Positions 1-8,053 of a stretch of DNA of 33,193 nt are shown here, one piece after another. This DNA comes from CADCWK01 sp964244115. GTDB lineage: Bacteria; Chloroflexota; Chloroflexia; Thermomicrobiales; UBA6265. Numbering within the stretch: the stretch's first letter is position 1; every line of letters starts with the position of its first letter. The DNA lies in the NCBI GenBank assembly GCA_964244115.1, contig CAXTHM010000042.1:1-33193 (forward strand), in the 5' to 3' direction. The position numbers and the translations under genes are program-made. Below the pieces are notes generated by a model, which saw only the letters and a list, made by a program, of their open reading frames with translations, was not told the DNA's origin and searched no databases.

Positions 1-1
1 G

Positions 2-562
2 AGTATCGGCGTCTCGCCGAAGAAGCACCCGGTCGCGATCGAGTCCATCGTCCGCCGGGCGATCAAGGGCGGTGAGCCGTTCCTGATCAACCCGCTGGTG
101 GACTGGTACAACGGTGTCTCTCTGGAGAACGTCCTGCCGGCCGGCGCCTTCGATGCCGGCGACCTGATCGCCGCCGGCGGCCACCTCGAACTCCGCACGA
201 CCCGCGAGGGCGATCGCTTCCATGTCCTCGGCGCCGACGGCCCGGAGCCGGTCGCGGCCGGTGAGATCGGCTACGCGATCGGCGGCACGATCCTGACCCG
301 GCACCTGGCCTGGCGGCAGAGCGTCGAGGCGATGGTGACGCCCGCGACGACGAGCGTTATCGTCATGTCCGAGACGATCGACGCGATCGAGCGGGCCGAG
401 CCGGGCACCGCCGAGTCGATGCGGCGCGCCATCACCGGCGGGCTGGCCGAAGCCTTCGGCGTTGAGCCGGCCGGCGCCCTGCTGACGGCGTCCAACCCGT
501 CAGTCTCCTGGGATGTCTCCGGAGTGGCCCGGGTGATGCCGTCCGCGGAGGTGGCGCGATGA
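2..562 (+). CDS. B3/B4 tRNA-binding-domain protein, 5' end outside window
   Basis: The open frame runs in from the left edge without a start and ends at the TGA at 560-562; a GTG at 98 lies inside the domain and is not the real start. The readable 186 residues contain the hallmark NPLVDWYN stretch followed by SLENVLPAG and a GDL segment, typical of the B3/B4 domain of the phenylalanyl-tRNA synthetase beta subunit in its stand-alone form (COG3382). Such proteins are thought to act on aminoacylated tRNA or as general substrate-binding folds; no specific substrate can be read here. The stop overlaps the next gene by four bases (ATGA), so the two are probably translationally coupled. The family assignment is good; the cellular role is unknown. 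Confidence 0.8.
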   Translation, partial: SIGVSPKKHPVAIESIVRRAIKGGEPFLINPLVDWYNGVSLENVLPAGAFDAGDLIAAGGHLELRTTREGDRFHVLGADGPEPVAAGEIGYAIGGTILTRHLAWRQSVEAMVTPATTSVIVMSETIDAIERAEPGTAESMRRAITGGLAEAFGVEPAGALLTASNPSVSWDVSGVARVMPSAEVAR

Positions 563-1434
563 GCGTCCCCGCCGGGTCGAACGGTCACGTCGCCGCCTCC
601 GATGTCGTGCTGGCGTTCGATGACGTCCGGGTCTGGACCGCCGAGGGGGCGCAGTTGCTCCGGGGCGTGACCTGGGAGGTGCGGGCCGGGGAGCACTGGG
701 CGGTGCTCGGCGCCAACGGGGCCGGCAAGAGCACACTCCTCTCGCTGGCCGCGGCCCGGCGGCACCCGTCGTCCGGGACGGTCTCGATCCTCGGGCGGCG
801 GATGGGCGAGACGATGGTCTTCCGGCTCTGGGAGGTGATCGGGGTCGTCGATCCCAATATCCGCCTGCCGGATGAATTGACCTGCGCGGCGGCGGTCCTG
901 ACCGGGCTGACCGGCTCGCTCCGGCCGCAGTTCGAACGGATCGGCCCGGCCGAGGAGGCGCGGGCGATGGCGTTGCTCGACCAGCTCGGCTGCCTCGATC
1001 TCGCCGACCGGACGCTCGCGACGTGCAGCCAGGGCGAGCGGCAGCGGGTCCGGATCGCCCGGTCGCTGATGACGCGGCCCCGCCTGCTCCTGCTCGATGA
1101 GCCGGCGACCGGGCTGGACCTGCCGGCCCGTGAGGCGCTGCTCGCCGCCGTGACCGATCTGCGCGTCTCGGACCCGGAGCTGGCGATCATCGTCGTCGCC
1201 CATCACCTCGAAGACCTGCCGTCCGGGACGAACAAGGCGATGCTGATGGCGAAGGGCGAGTCGGTCGCGCAGGGGCCGGCGGCGGAGATCCTGACCAGCG
1301 GCCCGATCTCGGCCTGCTTCGGCATCCCGGTCGAGGTCACCGAGCGCGACGGTCGCTGGTCCGCCCACGCCCTGCCCGGCTGGCGGCGGGTCAGTGCGCC
1401 GGATGTCGTTGCGGTTGGCACCATGGACAATTAG
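559..1434 (+). CDS. ABC transporter ATP-binding protein
   Basis: A 291-residue ABC nucleotide-binding subunit. Walker A is GANGAGKST at residues 51-59, a degenerate signature CSQGERQR lies near 156-163, Walker B LLLLDEPATGLDL at 176-188, and the switch histidine is in AHH at 214-216. The overall form resembles single-domain ATPases of the YlmA/ModF-like group, which often have no obvious membrane partner. No permease or binding-protein gene is adjacent. The start codon overlaps the stop of the upstream B3/B4 gene (ATGA), so the pair is likely co-translated; why these two are coupled is unclear. It is not an evident match for the MsmK-type ATPase that the two sugar operons in this window lack, nor for ModC. 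Confidence 0.88.
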   Translation: MSVPAGSNGHVAASDVVLAFDDVRVWTAEGAQLLRGVTWEVRAGEHWAVLGANGAGKSTLLSLAAARRHPSSGTVSILGRRMGETMVFRLWEVIGVVDPNIRLPDELTCAAAVLTGLTGSLRPQFERIGPAEEARAMALLDQLGCLDLADRTLATCSQGERQRVRIARSLMTRPRLLLLDEPATGLDLPAREALLAAVTDLRVSDPELAIIVVAHHLEDLPSGTNKAMLMAKGESVAQGPAAEILTSGPISACFGIPVEVTERDGRWSAHALPGWRRVSAPDVVAVGTMDN

Positions 1435-1528
1435 ACGCGCAATGGCGAATCAGGCGACCTTTGGCAGCGTTCCTGGTCGTCAGCACCGGGTCGCGTAGCC
1501 GGTGACCGATATCGGGCGACGCGATCGG

Positions 1529-1718
1529 TCGGGACCGGCCCTGAAGGGACCGGTCTCAGGGGTGATCGTCGAGCATAGCGACCGCATTGCGACGCTGTTC
1601 AGGCGACTAACGGAGACGGCCATAGGCAATCGTCGTCTTTGCCAACCAACATCAACCGCCACCGGCAACCGTCATCGCCCGTCACCCCTGAGGCCGGTCC
1701 CTTCAGGGCCGGTCCCGA
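1529..1718. repeat. Long inverted repeat (foldback) between tandem genes
   Basis: The 315-base gap between the ABC ATPase and the enolase-superfamily gene holds two 37-base arms, 1529-1565 and 1682-1718, complementary except at one position that would be a G-U pair in RNA. The arms contain the short self-complementary core CCGGCCCTGAAGGGACCGG. The 116-base centre shows no gene. It may be a MITE-like or REP-like element, or act as a transcription barrier between the two genes. No target-site duplication was obvious. Confidence 0.75.
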
Positions 1719-1749
1719 AACGGCCTAACCAAAAGGAGAAACACCCACC

Positions 1750-2931
1750 GTGCGGATCGAGTCAGTCGACTTCTACTACCTCGCCATGCCGGAGATCCTC
1801 GACATCGGGGACGGCAGCCAGGACCTGACGCTGGTCCGGGTCCAGGCCGGGCCGTACGTCGGCTGGGGCGAGTGCGAGGCGTCGCCACTGCCGACGATCG
1901 CCGCGCTCGTCGCGCCCATGTCGCACAGCGCCTGCAAACCGGTCCGTGACTCGGTGCTGGGGCAGAGGCTCGATGGCATCGGCGACATCGCCCGGATCAC
2001 GCGGCTCGTGCGGGAGAACAGCCTCGACCTGCTCCAGGCCGACCACACGCTCTCCGGGATCGACATCGCCCTCTGGGACCTGATGGGCAAGCGGCTGTCG
2101 GCTCCGGTCTGGCAACTGCTTGGCGACACTGCTGCCCAGCCGAAGCTGCCGTACGCCTCGCAACTGTTCGGGGACACGCCCGCGGAGACGCTGGCCAAGG
2201 CCCAGGCGACCCGCGCCGCCGGCTACCGGGCGATCAAGGTCGGCTGGGGGCCGTATGGCCGCGGGACGGTCGCCGAGGATGACGAGCAGGTCGCCGCCGC
2301 CCGCGAGGGGATCGGCCCGGACGGGACGCTGCTGGTCGATGCCGGGACGGTCTGGGGCGAGGACCTGGACGCCGCGACCGCCCGGCTGGAGTCGCTCCGC
2401 CGCCACGGCGTGGCGTGGCTGGAGGAGCCGTTCGTCTCCGGCGCCCTGGATGCGTACCAGGCACTCGCCCGTCGGTCCGGCGCGGTCCGGTTGGCCGGCG
2501 GCGAGGGGTGTCATACCCCGTACCAGGCGCTGCACATGATCGACCACGCCGGGCTCGGCTTCATCCAGATCGACGCCGGCCGGATCGGCGGGATCACGTC
2601 CGCGCGGCAGGTCGCCGACTACGCCGCCAACCGTGGCGTCCCCTACGTCAACCACACCTTCACGTCGCACCTGGCGCTGTCAGCTTCGCTGCAGCCGTTC
2701 GCCGGGGCGCCGGCGGGTTCGATCTGCGAATACCCGGTCGAGGCGAAGCGCGTCTCGACCGCGATCACCCGCAATCACATCCTCCCCGACGCCGACGGTA
2801 TGGTTCGCATCCCGGACGGCGTCGGACTCGGCATCGAGATCGACACCGCGGCCGCCCGCGAGTTCCTCGTCGAGACCGAGATCACCGTCGCTGGCCGCGT
2901 TCTGTACCGCACACCGGAGCTGCGGGATTGA
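1750..2931 (+). CDS. Mandelate racemase/muconate lactonizing enzyme family protein (enolase superfamily)
   Basis: A 393-residue member of the enolase superfamily, which abstracts the proton alpha to a carboxylate with Mg2+ help; most relatives near sugar genes dehydrate sugar acids. The N-terminal capping domain covers about 1-125. The barrel carries K163 (AIKVGWG), metal ligands D197 (LLVDAGTVW), E225/E226 (WLEEPF) and E252 (GGEG), then D275 (IQIDAGRIGG) and H302/H307 (NHTFTSH). The length is normal for the family. The GTG start at 1750 has AAGGAG about ten bases upstream. It converges on the alpha-galactosidase gene of the neighbouring operon, so a sugar-acid substrate is plausible, but residue patterns alone do not fix it. 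Confidence 0.9.
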   Translation: MRIESVDFYYLAMPEILDIGDGSQDLTLVRVQAGPYVGWGECEASPLPTIAALVAPMSHSACKPVRDSVLGQRLDGIGDIARITRLVRENSLDLLQADHTLSGIDIALWDLMGKRLSAPVWQLLGDTAAQPKLPYASQLFGDTPAETLAKAQATRAAGYRAIKVGWGPYGRGTVAEDDEQVAAAREGIGPDGTLLVDAGTVWGEDLDAATARLESLRRHGVAWLEEPFVSGALDAYQALARRSGAVRLAGGEGCHTPYQALHMIDHAGLGFIQIDAGRIGGITSARQVADYAANRGVPYVNHTFTSHLALSASLQPFAGAPAGSICEYPVEAKRVSTAITRNHILPDADGMVRIPDGVGLGIEIDTAAAREFLVETEITVAGRVLYRTPELRD

Positions 2932-2960
2932 TAATCAGGATCGCCCGAAAGCGACGGCAC

Positions 2961-3189
2961 CGTGACGTAGGGTCACGGGCTTGCCCTGACCGGCGCCCGC
3001 AGGCGCCATCGCCGCCAGGCGAGACGGTGTTCCGGGTTCAATCCTGTCCGAACGTACCGGCATCGGTCGGATTTGGACGTATGGCCAACGGACCGGTATC
3101 CGCCAGAACGGTCCAACCCTATGCGCTGTTATCGCCCTGCGGGGCGATGGCGCCTGCGGGCGCCTGGCTCGCAAGCTTCGCCCCTACGA
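2961..3189. repeat. MITE-like inverted repeat between convergent genes
   Basis: The gap between the convergent enolase-family and alpha-galactosidase genes holds two imperfect arms of about 60 bases, 2961-3022 and 3131-3189, in opposite orientation. The best block is 22 bases without mismatch (2992-3013 against 3143-3164), with flanking similarity running outward. The central ~108 bases contain no gene. It may serve as a bidirectional transcription barrier. No flanking duplication could be established. Confidence 0.65.
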
Positions 3190-3207
3190 CGACGGGCTCG
3201 CGAGCGG

Positions 3208-5355
3208 TCAATCGATCCGGCGCAGCGTCACCCGCTCCGAGATCAGCGGCCGGATCGCGATCGTGACGCCGTCGCGGATCAGGCGGTCGCCGCTACGGTC
3301 GTCCTCCTCGCCGTGCTCGTGCGAGACCCGGTAGGTCGCGGTCGGGTCGAGTCGCTTGGGGTGGACGGTCAGCGTGTCGTCCACCGAGGCGTTGCGGAAG
3401 GCGATGATCTGGCCGTCGCGGCCGTCGGACGAGAGCGTCTGGTAGGCGTCCCACGCGGACGGCGTCGCGATCAGTCGCGGGTCGATCCGCGGCTGGGGCG
3501 TGAGGTGGGCGAAGAAGCCATCCCAGAGCTGGCGGCGGTAACCCTTGAACACCGCGATCTCCTCGGCGGCGATCCGGCGGGTCTCGTCGGTCCAGTCGAC
3601 CAGGCGGCAGGACAGCCCGAACGCGCCGAGCATTCGGCTGCGCAGCATCGCCCGGAGGACGTCGGGCGACTGGTCGTAGCCGCCGGTGTGCTCGAAGACG
3701 GAGTCGATCAGCCAGCTGTTCAGCGTCGCCGGTGGGTAGAGGTAGGCCGCGCCGGTGTTCTGGAACCGGACCCGATGCGACGGGCTGGTCGCGTCGCTGA
3801 CCCAGACGGCGTGGCTGTGCTGCGTCATCGCGAAGTCCATTCGGGTCCCGCCGCCGGCGCAGTTCTCGATCACGAGGTCGGGGAAGCGGGCGATCAGCCG
3901 GTCCATGACGTCGTGGACACCGGCGACCTGGGCCGCCTCGCCGTCGCCGGGGTCGTGGCCGTGGTCCGGGCTGGTGCAGATGCCCCAGTAGTTGCTGTCC
4001 CACTTCAGCCACTTGGCGTCCGTCGATCCCACGAGGTCGCTGATCCAGCCGAACGCCCAGTCCTGCGCCGCCCGCTCGCCGAAGCAGAGCCAGGCCGAAT
4101 CGGTGTCGGCCGGCCAGTCGGCCCGGACGAAGCCGGCGTCGTTGCGGGCCAGCCAGTCGGTCTGCCAGGTGGCGATGTCCTGCCGGCGGAGATCGACCCG
4201 CTCCGGCTCGACCCAGATGCCGAAGCGCATCCCGAGGTCGCGGATCCGGTCACTGAACGAGACGAGCCCATCCGGGAACTTGGCCCGGCTCTCCCGCCAG
4301 ATCCCGAGCCCGGTCGTGAACCGGTCCTGCGTCACGGAGGGGCTCGTCACCCACCAGCCGGCGTCGAGGTAGAAGATCTCGCTGCCCAGTTCGGCCGCGA
4401 TCCGGGCCTCCTCCAGCAGCGTGTCCTGCTTCAGGTCGCAGACGTAGGAGTACCAGGTGTTGTACTGGACCCACGGGAAGTCACCGGCGATCGGCGGCGA
4501 CAGCACCTCGCGGTGGTAGGCGTGCTGGACCGCGGCCGCCTCGTCGAGGTCGCCCCGGTACAGCCCGACGAAGGCGACGGCTGACGTCCACGTCTGCCCG
4601 GCCGCGAGGGTCGGGGAGCGATGGGTCGGCGCGACCGAGACGGTGGTGACCCCGGAGGCCGCATCGTGGTCGGCCAGCCGTTCCCAGGACCCCGAGTACA
4701 GCAGCCCACCGAGGATGCCGGCGCCTTTGGCCTCGTCGCTGATGACGAACCACGGCGTCCCGGACCAGGTCGAGCGCGGACCGGACTCGCCCCGATCCGG
4801 GCCGGTCAGCGGCTGGCGGCTCAGCCTGAAGACGTGGAAGTCGTCGGCTTCGGGGTGGCCTCCGCCCTGGGCCTGGATGCCGTCGATCACCGAGAGCGTC
4901 GGCGCCGCGTCGGTCCGGACCGCCAGCCGGAACGGGATGGCGCTGACCAGCGTCGCGGCCGACCCGGCGGTGATATCCAGCCAGACTTCCGCGATCGGCA
5001 ACGTTGCCCGGACCCGCAGGTGGGCCGTGACGGTGTGTCCACCCTCGGCGAGGCGGATGGAGAGCGTCCGGCCATCAGCGTCATCGGTCTCCTCGACCCC
5101 GAGGACCGCCCGATCGACCGGCTCCGGGACGACGCTCGCAGCTGACCAGGTGATGTCGAAGAGTGGCGTCCGGCTATCGCCTGGCCAGGACTGCCCGTCA
5201 GGCTCCTCCATGCGCACGAGATGCAGCCCGACCTCGGCGCTCCAGCCGAGCTGGACGGCCAGGGCATCGGTGGCGATCCGCCACCCGGCTCCCGTCGCGT
5301 CAGTGGTCGGCTGGATAGTGTCGTCCGCGGAAATGGAGACCGGCGTGTCCGTCAA
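3208..5355 (-). CDS. GH36 alpha-galactosidase
   Basis: A 715-residue glycoside hydrolase family 36 (melibiase-type) enzyme that hydrolyses terminal alpha-galactosyl residues with retention of configuration. Clan motifs are present in order: an N-terminal beta-sandwich, YLDAGWW (D331), FGIWVEPERVD, the nucleophile in LKWDSN (D453), ENCAGGGTRMD, and the acid/base in VWVSDATSP (D521). There is no signal peptide, so it should act in the cytoplasm on imported sugar. The start chosen is a TTG at 5355, preceded at five bases by a strong GGAGG; the frame stays open another 116 codons upstream, but that part is compositionally unlike protein. It is the last gene of the iclR-ABC operon. Other GH36 activities on related alpha-galactosides cannot be excluded. 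Confidence 0.92.
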   Translation of the reverse strand: MTDTPVSISADDTIQPTTDATGAGWRIATDALAVQLGWSAEVGLHLVRMEEPDGQSWPGDSRTPLFDITWSAASVVPEPVDRAVLGVEETDDADGRTLSIRLAEGGHTVTAHLRVRATLPIAEVWLDITAGSAATLVSAIPFRLAVRTDAAPTLSVIDGIQAQGGGHPEADDFHVFRLSRQPLTGPDRGESGPRSTWSGTPWFVISDEAKGAGILGGLLYSGSWERLADHDAASGVTTVSVAPTHRSPTLAAGQTWTSAVAFVGLYRGDLDEAAAVQHAYHREVLSPPIAGDFPWVQYNTWYSYVCDLKQDTLLEEARIAAELGSEIFYLDAGWWVTSPSVTQDRFTTGLGIWRESRAKFPDGLVSFSDRIRDLGMRFGIWVEPERVDLRRQDIATWQTDWLARNDAGFVRADWPADTDSAWLCFGERAAQDWAFGWISDLVGSTDAKWLKWDSNYWGICTSPDHGHDPGDGEAAQVAGVHDVMDRLIARFPDLVIENCAGGGTRMDFAMTQHSHAVWVSDATSPSHRVRFQNTGAAYLYPPATLNSWLIDSVFEHTGGYDQSPDVLRAMLRSRMLGAFGLSCRLVDWTDETRRIAAEEIAVFKGYRRQLWDGFFAHLTPQPRIDPRLIATPSAWDAYQTLSSDGRDGQIIAFRNASVDDTLTVHPKRLDPTATYRVSHEHGEEDDRSGDRLIRDGVTIAIRPLISERVTLRRID

Positions 5356-5433
5356 GGGAACCTCCGTGGTTTGGGCGTTCTCGGTGCGGTGAGAGTCGGA
5401 GCGGTTGGCCGCAGCCCCAGCCCTGAAGGGACT

Positions 5434-5546
5434 GGCTGAACGACATTGGTCATCGAATTGGACGTCCAAAGGCTCGACGCTGTGATCGAGCGTGCTATCA
5501 GGTCGTCGCCCCCAATCCCGACCGTCGAATCCGATGTCGTTCAGCC
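5434..5546. promoter_or_regulatory. Inverted-repeat region upstream of the alpha-galactosidase gene
   Basis: Within the 316-base gap 5356-5671, GGCTGAACGACAT at 5434-5446 is repeated in inverted orientation at 5534-5546. Between them is the perfect palindrome TTGGACGTCCAA (5458-5469). A matching ATGTCGTTC block lies at 10090-10103. These may be operator sites for an internal promoter of the GH36 gene, but no convincing -35/-10 pair was found. Confidence 0.35.
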
Positions 5547-5611
5547 GGGTCGTGTACGGCCGGTCGTTCGCCCGTGCGGTTATGGACGCTGATCCGCTCG
5601 ACTCGGGCAAA

Positions 5612-5651
5612 CCGAAGGCCGGTGGTCGGGACGGGAACCACCGGCCTTCGG
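5612..5651 (-). terminator. Strong hairpin after the binding-protein gene (attenuator or mRNA stabiliser)
   Basis: A perfect 15-bp stem (5612-5626 with 5637-5651) and a ten-base loop begin about 20 bases after the stop codon of the binding-protein gene. There is no T tract, so it is more likely a partial terminator or 3'-end-protecting structure that lowers GH36 expression relative to the binding protein. Confidence 0.6.
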
Positions 5652-5671
5652 GACGGAAATGGGTCGCTGGG

Positions 5672-7006
5672 TCAGTCCTGGAGCAGGGCGTTGCCGGCCT
5701 CATCCATCGCCGCCGCCGCCTCTTCCGGCGTCTGCTGGACGTTGTAGAGCTTCTCGAGGTTGGGGCCGATCACCTCGGCCAGGATCTGGGTCGTGTTGTT
5801 GGTGTAGATGTCGCCGAATCGGGCGGTCGAGAGCGACTCGATCACCTGGGTGTAGCCCGGCGGCATCCCGCCGAGGCTGGCGTCGGACATCCGGGCGGCG
5901 TTCAGGACCGGGATCCAGTCGTGCTCGGCTGCCATCGTCGTCTGGTAGTCGGTCGCGCACCAGGTCGCCCAGGTCGCGGCGGCGTCCGCGACGCCGGATT
6001 CCTTCGCCACGACCCAGCCGCCCATCGTGTACATGGTGGCGCGGGTGGTGTCCCACATCGGGACGGCCGTCATGCCCCACTCGAACGGAAGCTCCGCATA
6101 GCCGGAGATCGTCCAGGAGCCGTCCGGGATCATCGCGACGCGGCCGGAGGCGAAGCCGGTCGTGTCGGCGCTCTGGCCGGCGACGGCCGGGCTCGGCGCG
6201 GATCCGCTGGCGATCATGTTCTGGACGAACCGCATCGTCTCGATGTTGACCGGGTCGCTGAACTGGAACGTCGTCGGCTCGACCGGGTTGTCGACGAAGG
6301 CGCTACCCTGCGCCCAGGAGATCGTCTGGAGGCCCCACCAGGCGAACAGGCCGCCGATCGCCATGCCCCACTGCTGGACCCGGTCACCCTCCTTGATGGT
6401 CAGCGCCGCCGCCGCCTCGACGACCTGCTGCCAGGTCCAGGTGTCGTCGGGGACGGGCATCCCGGCGGCGTCGAAGATCGCCTTGTTGTAGAAGAGCGCC
6501 ATCGTCTGGAGGTTCTCGGGGATGGCGTAGTAGTTGGTCCCGTCGAGCTTCCAGGCTTCCATGAGCGGCGTGGCGTACTGGGCCGGGTCGAACAGCCCGG
6601 CCGCGTCGAGGTACGGCTGGAGGTTCAGGAGCAGGTCGGCCTTGAAGTGGCCGTAGGCCTGGACGTCCCAGAAGTAGGTGTCGTAGGGCTGGCCGGAGGC
6701 GTAGGCGAGCTGGACCTTCTGCCACATCTGGTCGTAGGGCAGGAACTCGAGCTGGAGGTCGATCTCCGGGTGGGCCGCCTTGAAGGTGTCGACCCGCTTC
6801 TGGAAGTTGACGTCGATCGTTGGGCCGACGTTCCACATCAGGGCGCGGACGGTCTGCGGGTCCTGGCGGAGGAAGGCCGGCGCCCGGCGCGGCATCGCGC
6901 CGGCGAGGGTCGGCGTGGCGGCGAGGGCGGCGGCACCGGCCGCACCGGCGGCGGCGGTCTGGATCAGGGAGCGGCGCGAGACGGACGGCGTGATGATCTT
7001 CGACAT
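5672..7006 (-). CDS. Tat-exported sugar ABC transporter substrate-binding protein
   Basis: A 444-residue family-1 extracellular solute-binding protein that captures the sugar outside the membrane and delivers it to the two permeases encoded just upstream. The N-terminus has a twin-arginine signal (SRRSLIQ at 10-16) and an alanine-rich hydrophobic stretch ending near AGA at 35-37; no lipobox cysteine follows, so the way it is held at the cell surface is unclear. The start is an ATG with AGGAG seven bases upstream; the longer open frame beyond it is not supported. The mature protein shows the usual patterns of this family (LPYDQMWQKVQLAYASG, WTWQQVVEAA, GGWVVAKES). Association with GH36 points to an alpha-galactoside, but the ligand is inferred only from context. 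Confidence 0.93.
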   Translation of the reverse strand: MSKIITPSVSRRSLIQTAAAGAAGAAALAATPTLAGAMPRRAPAFLRQDPQTVRALMWNVGPTIDVNFQKRVDTFKAAHPEIDLQLEFLPYDQMWQKVQLAYASGQPYDTYFWDVQAYGHFKADLLLNLQPYLDAAGLFDPAQYATPLMEAWKLDGTNYYAIPENLQTMALFYNKAIFDAAGMPVPDDTWTWQQVVEAAAALTIKEGDRVQQWGMAIGGLFAWWGLQTISWAQGSAFVDNPVEPTTFQFSDPVNIETMRFVQNMIASGSAPSPAVAGQSADTTGFASGRVAMIPDGSWTISGYAELPFEWGMTAVPMWDTTRATMYTMGGWVVAKESGVADAAATWATWCATDYQTTMAAEHDWIPVLNAARMSDASLGGMPPGYTQVIESLSTARFGDIYTNNTTQILAEVIGPNLEKLYNVQQTPEEAAAAMDEAGNALLQD

Positions 7007-7026
7007 CGTGGTTCTCCTCATCGAGT

Positions 7027-7088
7027 GCCCACCGAATCGTGGGCGGTCACTGGTCGGATCCGGTCGGTGGGGCTCTGCGGCGAGCCCC
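7027..7088 (-). other. Two intercistronic hairpins upstream of the binding-protein gene
   Basis: The 147-base gap between the second permease and the binding-protein gene contains GCCCAC/GTGGGC (7027-7044) and GGGGCTC/GAGCCCC (7069-7088), each with a six-base loop. They may be processing or stabilising structures; neither has a T tract. Confidence 0.4.
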
Positions 7089-7153
7089 GGCGGTGCGCGA
7101 ACGGACATCTGCGATAGGCTGATTCCTCTCTCCTGTTCTGCCATCGGACCGCG

Positions 7154-8053
7154 CTAGCCCTTGAGCCCGGTGGTAACGATGCTCTGGACGAAGTACCGCT
7201 GGGCCAGCAGGAACATCAGCAGGGACGGCACGATCGCCAGCGTCGCCATCGCCATCAGCAGGTGCATCTGCGGTCCGACCGTCGGCGAGCCGGTGAAGTA
7301 CGACAGGGCGACGGCGACGGTCTGCTTGGAGCGGTCGTTCAGGTAGATCAGGGGACCGAAGAAGTCGTTGTAGGTCGCGAAGAAGGTGAAGACGGCGACG
7401 GTGGCGAGGACCGGCTTGCTCAGCGGCAGGATGATGTTCCACCAGATCCGGAACGACGTGGCGCCGTCCAGACGGGCCGACTCCTCCAGGTCCCGCGGGA
7501 TCGTCATGTAGAACTGGCGGAGCAGGAAGATGTAGAAGGGGCTGCCGAAGAACGCCGGGACGATCAGCGGCGCGAAGCTGTTGATCCAGCCGAGCTTGTT
7601 GAAGCCGATATAGGTCGGCACCAGCGTCACGGTCGAGGGCAGCATCAGCGTGGCGAGCAGGACGAAGAAGATCACGTTCCGGCCCGGCGCCCGCAGCCGG
7701 GCGAACCCGTAGGCCGCCAGCGAGCAGGACAGCAACGTCCCGATCATCACCCCGGTCACGATGATGGCGCTGTTCCGGGCGAAAGTCCAGATCGGGACGA
7801 GCGACGCCGCCTCGCCGAAGTTCTGGTAGCGAATCGGGTTCGGGATCCACTGCGGCGGGTAGGCGTAGAGCTGGCTCCGGTCCTTGAACGCCGTCGAGAC
7901 CATCCAGTAGAACGGCACCATGATCACGACCGTCCCGATGCAGAGCAGGATCAGTGTCAGGAGCTTCGCCCGGGAGTCGCCGGACCGTTTCGTCCGCCAG
8001 CGCCGGACCTTCGGGTCGGTCGCGCCGGCGCCGGACGCAGAGAAGCCGGTCAT
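7154..8053 (-). CDS. Carbohydrate ABC transporter permease (MalG-type)
   Basis: A 299-residue inner-membrane permease of the MalG/LacG type. Transmembrane segments begin with about 31-50, followed by the rest of the six-helix set; the cytoplasmic EAA loop that docks the ATPase is at about 188-210 (DLEESARLDGAT). The ATG start overlaps the stop of the preceding permease (ATGA), with GGAG upstream, indicating tight co-translation. It forms the channel with the permease at 8050-8958 for the binding protein encoded next. The ATPase subunit is not in the operon. Assignment to carbohydrate uptake rests on family and on the GH36 gene downstream. Confidence 0.93.
   Translation of the reverse strand: MTGFSASGAGATDPKVRRWRTKRSGDSRAKLLTLILLCIGTVVIMVPFYWMVSTAFKDRSQLYAYPPQWIPNPIRYQNFGEAASLVPIWTFARNSAIIVTGVMIGTLLSCSLAAYGFARLRAPGRNVIFFVLLATLMLPSTVTLVPTYIGFNKLGWINSFAPLIVPAFFGSPFYIFLLRQFYMTIPRDLEESARLDGATSFRIWWNIILPLSKPVLATVAVFTFFATYNDFFGPLIYLNDRSKQTVAVALSYFTGSPTVGPQMHLLMAMATLAIVPSLLMFLLAQRYFVQSIVTTGLKG

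Noticed and set aside
3034..3060. GGGTTCAATCC resembling a tRNA T arm
   Set aside because: The flanking bases do not pair, and no anticodon or acceptor stem was found around it. It lies within the inverted-repeat element.
5492..7117. 541-codon open frame on the plus strand opposite the binding-protein gene
   Set aside because: It is antisense to a well-supported gene with a Tat signal and has no motif or ribosome site.
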